A stretch of 5,966 nt of DNA from Roseivirga sp. UBA6061. GTDB taxonomy: Bacteria > Bacteroidota > Bacteroidia > Cytophagales > Cyclobacteriaceae. Position numbers and translations under genes: made by a program. Where the stretch lies: assembly GCA_002427745.1 (NCBI GenBank), contig DIYF01000077.1, positions 1 to 5,966 of the forward strand, given 5' to 3'. Below the pieces are notes generated by a model. It ran no database searches. It was not told the DNA's origin and saw nothing but the letters and a program-made list of their open reading frames with translations. Shown in pieces: positions 1-5,966 of the stretch (position 1 is its first letter; every line of letters starts with the position of its first letter).

Positions 1-916
1 TTCTGACAGTGGCAACGCGTGACGTACCAACTCTCGGGCCTCTTCTCACATCTCTTTGTGACCTGGTGTTGCCGGCAAGGATTCTGTCAGCTCTGCGATC
101 CACATAAATGTTATTGTTCACAAAGACGTTGTTTCTCCAGCCGCCTCTCCAGCCCCAGTTGTTAAAGGTGTTGTAGAAAGGAGGACACCAGAAAGGATCA
201 TAGAACGGATCGTAAAACGGATCATAGAAAGAACCGAAGAAGCGCCTCCTTGGTGTCCAGAAAGGATCGTAGAAGCCCCATGGGTTCAGATCTACAAAAG
301 CCATGTTGTTGAAGCCCAGAAAGAAATTGTTGAACCCGAAACCGAGTCCGATACCTACTCTCGGGCCGAAGTTATTAAAGCGTGTACTGGACAATCTGCC
401 GCTTCTGCCTGTCATATACTGGGTCATTCTGAAGCTTCTGCCCAGATAATACTGGTCATACCAGGCAAGCCTGAAATAAAAGTCCTGATTGATAAGATCG
501 TTAAACGAATTTCTGTTCCAGTCCTGATTCCAATCCAACGGTAATTCATAATAAGCAAGCTGCTCATTTTCGTAGTCAATTACGAAGTCATCGTAGTTGA
601 GGTCCTGAGCGCTTTTTACCAGAGGGCCGTCCTCGTAGTAAGTTACCTGCTGTGGCTGACCGTTATTGTACTTGTTCACAATTTGTGAGTTAACGGTTCC
701 TGCCGAGTAATTGTCCACGGTTGCCTGTTTTTGCTGGTTAGCAACAACAGCCGTTTTTACTTCTTTTTTTGCAATCTGCTGAGTGCTTCTGTCCGATGAG
801 GTGTAGTATACATCATCGTATTCGGTACTTTGGTTGAATTGATTTGGTGAGCACGCTACAGCGAGTAGCGCGAGGAGTGGTGCCATCAATAATCTGGAGT
901 AAGTTTTATTTTTCAT
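1..916 (-). CDS. Putative lipoprotein of unknown function, aromatic/Gly/Asn/Arg-rich, C-terminus cut by window edge
   Basis: I do not recognise the family. The minus-strand frame from the ATG at 916-914 is open to the left edge with no stop, giving 305 complete codons; the protein is incomplete at its C-terminus. The N-terminus is a lipoprotein signal peptide: MKNK, a hydrophobic stretch at residues 9-21, and a lipobox L18-A-V-A-C22, so lipidation at Cys22 and an envelope location are inferred. After it come a polar Gln/Asn/Thr/Tyr-rich linker (about 23-100), a segment with many Asp, Tyr and Trp (about 100-150), a glycine/phenylalanine stretch (GPRVGIGLGFGF at 184-195), and then aromatic FYDP repeats (215-220 and 230-242) followed by Trp/Gly/Arg/Asn-rich sequence and an Arg-rich visible end. 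An AAGGAAG Shine-Dalgarno-like sequence supports the start. It diverges from proS with 133 bp between the start codons. The composition suggests a surface or low-complexity envelope protein, but no function can be assigned. Confidence 0.8.
   Translation of the reverse strand, partial: MKNKTYSRLLMAPLLALLAVACSPNQFNQSTEYDDVYYTSSDRSTQQIAKKEVKTAVVANQQKQATVDNYSAGTVNSQIVNKYNNGQPQQVTYYEDGPLVKSAQDLNYDDFVIDYENEQLAYYELPLDWNQDWNRNSFNDLINQDFYFRLAWYDQYYLGRSFRMTQYMTGRSGRLSSTRFNNFGPRVGIGLGFGFNNFFLGFNNMAFVDLNPWGFYDPFWTPRRRFFGSFYDPFYDPFYDPFWCPPFYNTFNNWGWRGGWRNNVFVNNNIYVDRRADRILAGNTRSQRDVRRGPRVGTSRVATVR
195..230 (-). repeat. Three tandem 12-bp repeats encoding FYDP units
   Basis: Three consecutive 12-bp units (GGATCATAGAAC, GGATCGTAAAAC, GGATCATAGAAA on the plus strand) encode F-Y-D-P-F-Y-D-P-F-Y-D-P-F at residues 230-242 of the minus-strand lipoprotein. 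A fourth, separated copy of the protein motif (FYDPFW) is at residues 215-220, around positions 257-274. Because the unit is a multiple of three, copy-number change would keep the reading frame. The differences between copies lie at two bases (ATCATAGA versus ATCGTAAA), both synonymous third positions, which suggests the protein motif is being kept. Confidence 0.8.
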
Positions 917-920
917 AATG

Positions 921-927
921 CTTCCTT
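921..927 (-). promoter_or_regulatory. Shine-Dalgarno-like site for the lipoprotein gene
   Basis: Read on the minus strand, AAGGAAG lies 4 nt before the ATG at 916, with an AGGA core 6 nt away. This is the only start in the window with a recognisable Shine-Dalgarno sequence; the three plus-strand genes have none, as is common in Bacteroidota. It favours 916 as the true start. Confidence 0.5.
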
Positions 928-990
928 TTGCTGGCTTTTAAGTTTAACGTCTATTTAATCAAAATGGATCGATAAAATCTTCTAAACATC

Positions 991-998
991 TATATTTG
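991..998 (+). promoter_or_regulatory. Bacteroidota-type -7 promoter element upstream of proS
   Basis: TATATTTG matches the Bacteroidota housekeeping sigma -7 consensus TAnnTTTG exactly. It ends 51 nt before the proS ATG at 1050, so transcription would start near 1003-1006 with a leader of roughly 45 nt. No TTG -33 element is visible at the expected 17-23 nt upstream; 950-990 contains no TTG. The rest of the divergent region (917-990) is AT-rich and I see no clear promoter for the minus-strand lipoprotein gene, nor any strong inverted repeat. Confidence 0.45.
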
Positions 999-1049
999 TT
1001 CGAACATTTTACGAGCACAAAAGAGCAAGTATCATACCAAAAAGTGACT

Positions 1050-2528
1050 ATGGGCAAGGGATTACCAAAAAGAAGTGAGGATTACTCGCTGTGGTACAAC
1101 GAATTAGTGAAAAGAGCTGATCTGGCAGAGAATTCTGCAGTAAGGGGTTGCATGGTGATAAAACCTTACGGCTATTCCATCTGGGAAAAAATGCAGGCTG
1201 AGATTGATCGAATGTTTAAAGAAACCGGTCATACAAACGCCTATTTCCCTCTTTTTATCCCCAAGTCTTATTTGAGTAAAGAGGCCGATCATGTAGAAGG
1301 TTTTGCAAAGGAATGTGCTGTGGTAACACATTATCGTCTGAAAAATGATGAGGAGGGTAATGGTGTTGTGGTAGATCCGGCAGCTAAGCTGGAAGAAGAA
1401 CTCATCGTCAGACCTACCTCTGAGACGGTGATCTGGAGTACCTATAAGAACTGGATTCAGTCTTACAGAGATCTGCCTGTATTGGTAAATCAATGGGCCA
1501 ATGTAGTACGCTGGGAGATGCGTACGAGACTCTTTCTGAGAACTGCCGAATTCCTTTGGCAGGAAGGTCATACAGCTCATGCTACAAAGCAGGAAGCCAT
1601 TGATGAGTCTGTTCAGATGATGCAGGTATATGCTGAGTTTGCCGAGAAGTTTATGGCTTTACCTGTGGTAAGAGGTATTAAGTCGGAGAGTGAGCGCTTT
1701 GCAGGAGCCGTGGAAACCTATTGCATCGAAGCATTAATGCAGGACGGTAAGGCATTGCAGGCTGGTACTTCGCACTTCCTGGGCCAGAACTTTGCCAAAG
1801 CATTTGATGTGAAATTTACCAGCAAAGAAGGCAAACTGGAGCATGTTTGGGGTACCTCCTGGGGAGTTAGTACCCGATTGATGGGAGCGTTGATTATGGC
1901 GCATTCTGATGACCAGGGACTCGTACTGCCTCCAAGACTGGCGCCTATTCAGGTAGTGATTGTGCCTATATACAGAGGTGAAGAGCAGCTGGAGGTGATC
2001 AGAGAGAAGACTGCCGGTATGATCAGCGAGCTGAGAGCCAAAGGGATCACAGTAAGGTTTGATGACCGGGATGCCTTTAAGCCGGGCTTTAAGTTTGCCG
2101 AGTGGGAGCTCAAGGGGGTGCCTGTGAGATTGGCCATTGGTCCTAAAGACCTGGAAAACAACTCAGTGGAAATCGCCAGAAGAGATACCGGAGAGAAAGA
2201 AATCTTCAGTCTCGAGGGAAGTATTTCTGAAAAAGTACAGGCTTTGCTGGACGATATTCAGAACTCAATCTATGATAAGGCGCTTATGTTCAGAGAGGAG
2301 AACACTACCTCTGTAGACAGCTATGAGGAGTTCAAACAGGTGCTCGATGAAAAGGGCGGTTTTGTATCTGCTCACTGGGATGGTACTGCTGAGACCGAGG
2401 AGAAAATCAAGCAGGAAACCAAGGCAACCATTCGCTGTATGATCTTTAATGGTGAAGATGAAGAAGGCGTTTGTATGTATTCCGGAAAGCCTTCAGCCAG
2501 ACGTGTGCTTTTTGCCAGAGCCTACTGA
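1050..2528 (+). CDS. proS: Prolyl-tRNA synthetase (class II, type 3 / archaeal-like)
   Basis: Cytoplasmic enzyme that charges tRNA-Pro with proline using ATP. The 492-residue protein has the type 3 architecture: a class II catalytic core without the bacterial editing insertion, an anticodon-binding domain (about 300-400), and a C-terminal domain ending in the conserved tyrosine (RVLFARAY). Visible motifs include RPTSE (121-125, the TxE proline-site loop), motif 2 (RWEMRTR and the following FLWQEGH, about 153-174), [17 protein letters not shown] (from 236) and motif 3 (GVSTRLMG, Arg276). I chose the ATG at 1050 ([13 protein letters not shown]), which matches the usual family N-terminus and length. 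The frame is open further up to a TTG at 996, but that codon lies inside the probable -7 promoter element and its 18 extra residues do not resemble the family. The C-terminal domain keeps only one of the four zinc-ligand cysteines of the Thermus/archaeal enzyme. First gene of a likely operon with the NfeD-like gene and floA. Confidence 0.96.
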   Translation: MGKGLPKRSEDYSLWYNELVKRADLAENSAVRGCMVIKPYGYSIWEKMQAEIDRMFKETGHTNAYFPLFIPKSYLSKEADHVEGFAKECAVVTHYRLKNDEEGNGVVVDPAAKLEEELIVRPTSETVIWSTYKNWIQSYRDLPVLVNQWANVVRWEMRTRLFLRTAEFLWQEGHTAHATKQEAIDESVQMMQVYAEFAEKFMALPVVRGIKSESERFAGAVETYCIEALMQDGKALQAGTSHFLGQNFAKAFDVKFTSKEGKLEHVWGTSWGVSTRLMGALIMAHSDDQGLVLPPRLAPIQVVIVPIYRGEEQLEVIREKTAGMISELRAKGITVRFDDRDAFKPGFKFAEWELKGVPVRLAIGPKDLENNSVEIARRDTGEKEIFSLEGSISEKVQALLDDIQNSIYDKALMFREENTTSVDSYEEFKQVLDEKGGFVSAHWDGTAETEEKIKQETKATIRCMIFNGEDEEGVCMYSGKPSARRVLFARAY

Positions 2529-2553
2529 TAGTAAATCATATTTATTGGTATAT

Positions 2554-2577
2554 TAGGTGCATACTCGTTTGCACCTA
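2554..2577 (+). promoter_or_regulatory. Perfect 8-bp inverted repeat on the nfeD start codon
   Basis: TAGGTGCA (2554-2561) and TGCACCTA (2570-2577) are exact reverse complements around an 8-nt loop. The right arm ends on the A of the nfeD ATG. There is no T-tract after it, so it is not a normal intrinsic terminator. In RNA it could hide the start codon of the NfeD-like gene; in DNA it could be a protein-binding site. It fills half of the 48-nt gap between proS and nfeD. The symmetry is seen directly; any function is inference. Confidence 0.45.
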
Positions 2578-3047
2578 TGGGAGACTGGATATCCATTATT
2601 TTGCTGGTCCTGGTTGGTCTGGTATTGATTTACCTGGAACTGATTTTTGTGCCCGGAACTACCTTCGTGGGTATTATCGGGCTGATTATGACCGGGGTAG
2701 GTATCTACATTGCTTTCGAAAAGCACGGTGACTCGGTAGGGTATATGGTGCTCGGAGGCTCTTTTCTGGTCACCATAGTCGGGCTGGTCTACAGTTTTAA
2801 GGCAAAAACATGGGACCGGTTTGCTCTCAAGGAATCAAACAAGGCACATGTGAATCAGAACTACACGGAAGGGCTGGAGGTGGATATGACTGGTTTGGCC
2901 ATTTCAGACCTCAAACCCATTGGTAAGGCAGAGTTCAAAGACAAGGCCTATGAAGTTACGTCACATGGTCATTTAATAGAATCAGGGGAGGAAGTGCGGA
3001 TTATCCGCATTGACAGGAATAAAATTATAGTCGATACAACTAATTAA
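2577..3047 (+). CDS. NfeD-family membrane protein, short form (three membrane segments plus OB-fold)
   Basis: A 156-residue membrane protein of the NfeD family, which works with flotillin/SPFH proteins in membrane microdomains. Three hydrophobic segments are visible, at about residues 5-27, 30-48 and 53-73. They are followed by a soluble C-terminal region (about 85-156) with the NfeD OB-fold pattern: [20 protein letters not shown], then a Tyr-Glu-Val-x-Ser strand, GEEVRI and NKIIVD. It lacks the N-terminal ClpP-like serine protease domain of long NfeD proteins, so it is not itself a protease. The start at 2577 has no Shine-Dalgarno sequence and sits on the arm of an inverted repeat. It follows proS by 48 nt and precedes floA by 11 nt. 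The floA neighbour strongly supports the assignment and suggests joint function: the NfeD OB-fold faces the same microdomain the flotillin assembles. Its precise biochemical activity is not known from the sequence. Confidence 0.88.
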   Translation: MGDWISIILLVLVGLVLIYLELIFVPGTTFVGIIGLIMTGVGIYIAFEKHGDSVGYMVLGGSFLVTIVGLVYSFKAKTWDRFALKESNKAHVNQNYTEGLEVDMTGLAISDLKPIGKAEFKDKAYEVTSHGHLIESGEEVRIIRIDRNKIIVDTTN

Positions 3048-3058
3048 CCTTATTACGA

Positions 3059-4057
3059 ATGGACTTAGAAAACTCCGGTGTACTCATATTTACGATTGGC
3101 GGTATTATACTGCTTTTCGTCTTTCTTTATTTTGTTCCGGTCAGCCTCTGGATTACCGCCCGTTTTTCGGGCGTTCGGGTAAGCTTACTGCAACTGGTGC
3201 TGATGCGCATCAGAAAAGTACCGCCCCGGATTGTAGTAGACTCTATGATTACGGCTACCAAGGCCGGACTGGATGTGACTACTAACGACCTTGAAACGCA
3301 CTATCTGGCAGGAGGAAACGTGCCTTCGGTAATCAAGGCGCTGATTTCTGCAGATAAGGCCAATATCAATTTGCAGTTCAAGCAGGCCACGGCTATTGAC
3401 CTGGCAGGTAGAGAGGTGTTTGAAGCCGTTCAGATATCGGTAAACCCTAAAGTGATTACTACACCTAAGGTGGCAGCCGTTGCTGCAGACGGTATTCAGT
3501 TGATTGCTGTAGCAAGGGTGACCGTACGTGCCAACATCCAGCAGCTGGTGGGGGGTGCGGGAGAAGACACCATCCTGGCCCGTGTCGGGGAAGGCATTGT
3601 TACTTCCATTGGTTCTGCAGCCACACACAGTGAGGTGCTGGAAAATCCTGATAAAATCTCCAAGCTGGTGTTACAACGGGGTCTGGATGCAGGAACAGCC
3701 TTTGAAATCCTGTCTATTGACATTGCCGATGTAGATGTAGGAGCTAATATCGGGGCACAACTTCAAACGGATCAGGCCCAGGCTGATCTCAAAGTAGCTG
3801 AAGCAAAAGCAGAGGAAAGAAGAGCCATGGCGGTAGCAGAGGAGCAGGAAATGAAGGCTAAGTCTCAGGAAGCACGTGCTAAAGTAATTCTGGCCGAAGC
3901 TGAGGTGCCACTGGCTATTGCGGAGTCGTTTCGTTCCGGTAACCTGGGTATTATGGATTATTATAAAATGGAAAACATCCAGGCTGATACCGATATGAGA
4001 GAATCTATCGCTAACCCTAAACAAAAAGGTTCAGGGAGCAAGAAGGATAAGAAATAG
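3059..4057 (+). CDS. floA: Flotillin-like protein FloA (UPF0365/YqfA family)
   Basis: A 332-residue bacterial flotillin, close to the usual length of the FloA/YqfA family (about 330). FloA is anchored in the cytoplasmic membrane and oligomerises into microdomains that influence membrane fluidity and the assembly of membrane complexes. The N-terminus has a hydrophobic membrane hairpin or anchor (about residues 8-31). The SPFH-like region follows (about 40-230), with family-typical stretches such as [36 protein letters not shown] and [11 protein letters not shown]. An Ala/Glu/Lys/Gln-rich coiled coil (about 235-290, with [18 protein letters not shown]) is the flotillin domain used for oligomerisation. 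[22 protein letters not shown] and a lysine-rich tail (GSGSKKDKK) complete it. The ATG at 3059 lies 11 nt after the NfeD-like stop, which is tight enough for co-transcription and perhaps translational coupling. A strong terminator begins 18 nt after its stop, marking the operon end. Confidence 0.96.
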   Translation: MDLENSGVLIFTIGGIILLFVFLYFVPVSLWITARFSGVRVSLLQLVLMRIRKVPPRIVVDSMITATKAGLDVTTNDLETHYLAGGNVPSVIKALISADKANINLQFKQATAIDLAGREVFEAVQISVNPKVITTPKVAAVAADGIQLIAVARVTVRANIQQLVGGAGEDTILARVGEGIVTSIGSAATHSEVLENPDKISKLVLQRGLDAGTAFEILSIDIADVDVGANIGAQLQTDQAQADLKVAEAKAEERRAMAVAEEQEMKAKSQEARAKVILAEAEVPLAIAESFRSGNLGIMDYYKMENIQADTDMRESIANPKQKGSGSKKDKK

Positions 4058-4075
4058 ATAAAGATTAAAAGTGCC

Positions 4076-4120
4076 AGAGCCCTTTTTATCAACCTGCCGG
4101 GTTGGTGGAAAGGGTTTTTT
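4076..4120 (+). terminator. Strong intrinsic terminator after floA, abutting the convergent gene
   Basis: Arms 4076-4094 and 4100-4118 can pair continuously over 19 positions around a TGCCG loop (4095-4099), with a few G-T pairs. The core is CCCTTT (4080-4085) with AAAGGG (4109-4114), and AACC with GGTT caps the loop. The T-tract is at 4115-4120, followed by ATTTT. It lies 18 nt past the floA stop. The minus-strand WG-repeat gene stops at 4121-4119, so its TAA is read from the complement of the same T-tract. On the minus strand the same stem is followed, 5 nt later, by TTTT (4070-4067), so it may also work, more weakly, in the other direction. Confidence 0.88.
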
Positions 4121-5966
4121 ATTTTGAGGGAAGTATGATCCGGTTGGAGGGTTCGGCTGCGAGGTAGTTACTGCCAAGGGGCTGAATGCTCTCAAAGGCT
4201 ACGGGTACTATGTCCTGACCTGAAAGATCAACCACACCAAACAATCCTTCCTTACTGACAACAAAGTTCCGGCCATCCGTGGTGTATATGCTGTCGTACC
4301 TGGGGCTGCGAATGAGATTGCCCCGTTGGTCTGCCAGCCCGAGCAACCCGCCTGACTTAATAAGTATATAGTTGTCGAAGCGCTCAATGCTTTCGTATTG
4401 AACATCTAAAACCAGCTGTCCTGATTTATTTACCATACCTGAAAGTCCACCCTTCTGAACTACGGATAGTCCTGCATAGAAAGGCGCAATGTGGTCATAA
4501 GCCGGTTGAATAACCAGTTCCTCTTGTCTGTTGATAATACCCCATTTGCCGATCAGCTTTACGGCTGCCAGCCCTTCAGAAAACTCGTCTACGGCTTCAT
4601 ATCTGTTGGCGATACGCAACCTTCCCTGCTCACCGATAAAACCCCATTGTCCATCTATTTTTGCCGCAATGGCATCTTCTGCATATCTGCCGAGCAGCTC
4701 TGTATGTTCCGGAGCTTTAATCTTTTGTCCGTTGGATGGACGAAACAGCCAGTACGTCTCCGATCTTTTCAGCGCCAGGAGGTCTTTGTGTATGGCGTAA
4801 ACGGAATCATAATGCTGTTCTGTCAGCAGGCTTCCCCGGCTGTCAATGACCTGATAGCCATCCTGGTCCCGGCTGATAAGGAATTTGCCTGAAAGTGTGC
4901 TCAGTTTATTTTGTGTACCGTAGAGAACCCGCTCAGAGAGATCGAGTATACCTGATTGTGTACCCTGTTGGTAGAATACAAAGTGTTCATAAACAGCCAG
5001 GGAGTCTTTATAGGGCGTGATCACCCAATGACCTTTACTGTTGATGATCCCCTGATTTCCCTGATAGCTCACCACAGATTTGTTGTCTTTCATAGGCAGC
5101 AGGACATCATAAATGAAAGGACTCACCTCATTACCGCTCCTGTCCAGTAAGCCTTTTTTACCATTTCTGACGGCCCCGATTCTATCCGGAGATACCACAA
5201 AAAATGACTCGTATCGCTGATTGCTCTGTAATACACCCCGGTGGTTAAATGCCTGCCAGTCTTGTTTGTCTCTGCGTCTGATCTGAGCAAAGATGACGTC
5301 TTCGCGAATATCTATTTTGTCATAGTTCGGAGCTAACACCTGATTACCCCTCGCGTCCAGCACTCCCTGATATTCCCCGTTTGATACAATGAGCAGTTTA
5401 TGTTTTACGCTAATCAGCGTGAGGTCAGGCAGATAAACATTATAGGCCTCCTCTTTAGTGATCACGCCTACATTGTCGCTGGTTTGGATAGCAAAGAGGT
5501 CTTCATCAACCGGGATAATTTTATCAAAAAAGAAAGCTTTATCACCACTGCCGGCATCTTCAAATAAGGTCCACTTTTTGAAAGGCAGTGCGCTGATCTT
5601 GCCTCCGTTTAGCTGTATGTCTTTATAGACTGGAGGCACTGTTACTTTACCCGTTTTGTCAACCAGGCCTTTCCGGTTGTAGTAGGTGACCAACAGATTG
5701 CTGGTATCAAAAGGTCTGATCATCTCGAACTCAAATGGAGATAGTTGCTGACCGGCCGTATTGAACAGGGCGCTGAAACCATCTCCGTTTTCTACACTGA
5801 GAATTCCTGACTCAATCGTCTTTATGCCGGCATATTTTTGCTCGATGATCTCCCTGCCGTTTTTAGAGAGAAGGCCAAACTGATAGGTGCCCTGGGTGAG
5901 CGTGCCTGCTATGAGCTGATCACCTGCCGGAGATAGTTGGTCGTATTGTGTGCCAATGACAAGCTT
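4119..5966 (-). CDS. WG-repeat protein, N-terminus beyond the right edge
   Basis: A long repeat protein of the WG (KWG) family, function unknown. The minus-strand frame has its TAA at 4121-4119 and is open without a stop to the window edge, giving 615 visible residues. The ATG at 5723 is internal: the 81 residues before it are two more repeat units (around QGTYQFGLLSKNG and NGDGFSALFNTAG), so the true start is outside. The protein is made almost entirely of units with the pattern xGxxGhhDxxGxhhxxxYDxI, h being hydrophobic. I count about 17, at a period near 34 residues. The two canonical Trp-Gly units (DGQWGF and IGKWGI) are near the C-terminus; elsewhere the Trp is replaced by Leu, Gln, Lys or Phe. 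No catalytic motif is seen, and a signal peptide cannot be judged without the N-terminus. Such proteins are usually thought to form beta-rich binding surfaces. It is convergent with floA and shares the terminator region, with no visible functional link. Confidence 0.88.
   Translation of the reverse strand, partial: KLVIGTQYDQLSPAGDQLIAGTLTQGTYQFGLLSKNGREIIEQKYAGIKTIESGILSVENGDGFSALFNTAGQQLSPFEFEMIRPFDTSNLLVTYYNRKGLVDKTGKVTVPPVYKDIQLNGGKISALPFKKWTLFEDAGSGDKAFFFDKIIPVDEDLFAIQTSDNVGVITKEEAYNVYLPDLTLISVKHKLLIVSNGEYQGVLDARGNQVLAPNYDKIDIREDVIFAQIRRRDKQDWQAFNHRGVLQSNQRYESFFVVSPDRIGAVRNGKKGLLDRSGNEVSPFIYDVLLPMKDNKSVVSYQGNQGIINSKGHWVITPYKDSLAVYEHFVFYQQGTQSGILDLSERVLYGTQNKLSTLSGKFLISRDQDGYQVIDSRGSLLTEQHYDSVYAIHKDLLALKRSETYWLFRPSNGQKIKAPEHTELLGRYAEDAIAAKIDGQWGFIGEQGRLRIANRYEAVDEFSEGLAAVKLIGKWGIINRQEELVIQPAYDHIAPFYAGLSVVQKGGLSGMVNKSGQLVLDVQYESIERFDNYILIKSGGLLGLADQRGNLIRSPRYDSIYTTDGRNFVVSKEGLFGVVDLSGQDIVPVAFESIQPLGSNYLAAEPSNRIILPSK
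4131..4655 (-). repeat. Five most regular WG repeat units at the protein C-terminus
   Basis: Successive units begin at about 4655 (DGQWGF), 4553 (IGKWGI), 4451 (GGLSGM), 4352 (GGLLGL) and 4250 (EGLFGV), which is 34, 34, 33 and 34 residues apart. Each contains G-hydrophobic-hydrophobic, then a polar turn with Gly, then a tyrosine-rich strand (RYEAVDEF, AYDHIAPF, QYESIERF, RYDSIYTT, AFESIQPL). The repeats are diverged at DNA level, so they are old duplications kept at protein level, not a recent tandem expansion. Confidence 0.8.

Noticed and set aside
1104..1580. Antisense open frame within proS
   Set aside because: It lies wholly opposite a well-supported gene, has no recognisable family features and looks like a shadow of proS codon use. 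The same applies to the antisense frames at 1949-2161, 3185-3628, 3496-3723 and 3671-4024.
2549..2556. TATATTAG as a -7 promoter element for nfeD-floA
   Set aside because: One mismatch to TAnnTTTG and no TTG at the proper distance upstream; too weak to annotate, though an internal promoter cannot be excluded.
2554..2577. Inverted repeat as a proS transcription terminator
   Set aside because: No T-tract follows it; the next bases are TGGGAGACTGG inside the nfeD coding region.
2471..2731. Plus-strand open frame bridging the end of proS and the start of nfeD
   Set aside because: It overlaps two real genes in another frame, and its translation is an out-of-frame reading of both.
4491..5150. Plus-strand open frames opposite the WG-repeat gene
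   Set aside because: They have no family resemblance, no start signals and conflict with a strongly supported repeat protein on the minus strand.
5721..5723. ATG as the start of the WG-repeat gene
   Set aside because: The same frame is open for 81 more codons to the window edge and encodes two further repeat units, so this Met is internal.
5961..5966. HindIII site (AAGCTT) exactly at the window end, possible cloning junction
   Set aside because: Another AAGCTT occurs uncut at 3181-3186 and the left edge has none; the reading frame runs smoothly to the edge, so chance is the simpler explanation.

Overview
The window looks like ordinary chromosome from a member of the Bacteroidota, plausibly a Cytophagales-type marine or soil bacterium; that lineage is an inference. 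The evidence is a short, archaeal/eukaryotic-style (type 3) prolyl-tRNA synthetase of the Bacteroidota kind, almost no Shine-Dalgarno sequences, a TAnnTTTG promoter -7 element, a WG-repeat protein and an aromatic-rich lipoprotein of unknown family. There are no mobile elements, CRISPR arrays, rRNA or tRNA genes.

Layout from left to right. (1) On the minus strand, a lipoprotein gene starts at 916 and runs off the left edge. Its visible 305 residues have a lipobox and tandem FYDP repeats. (2) A 133-bp divergent intergenic region (917-1049) carries a good -7 promoter element for the rightward genes. (3) On the plus strand, three co-directional genes are closely spaced: proS (1050-2528), a short NfeD-family membrane protein (2577-3047) and the flotillin-like floA (3059-4057). 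The last two are 11 nt apart and form a classic membrane-microdomain pair. A perfect 8-bp inverted repeat lies directly on the nfeD start codon. (4) A long, strong hairpin plus T-tract ends the plus-strand transcription unit. It abuts the stop codon of the next, convergent gene. (5) A minus-strand gene for a WG-repeat protein runs from 4119 to the right edge, with its N-terminus outside the window. It has about 17 repeat units at a period near 34 residues.

NfeD-like proteins and FloA/FloT are established partners: the flotillin builds membrane microdomains and the NfeD protein, with its soluble OB-fold, associates with them. Their co-transcription with proS is suggested only by spacing and by the single clear terminator after floA. 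The two flanking minus-strand genes have no visible functional link to this unit. I did not find convincing evidence of a new multi-gene system. The items most worth a second look are the start-codon hairpin before nfeD, the loss of zinc ligands in ProRS, and the two unassigned edge genes.
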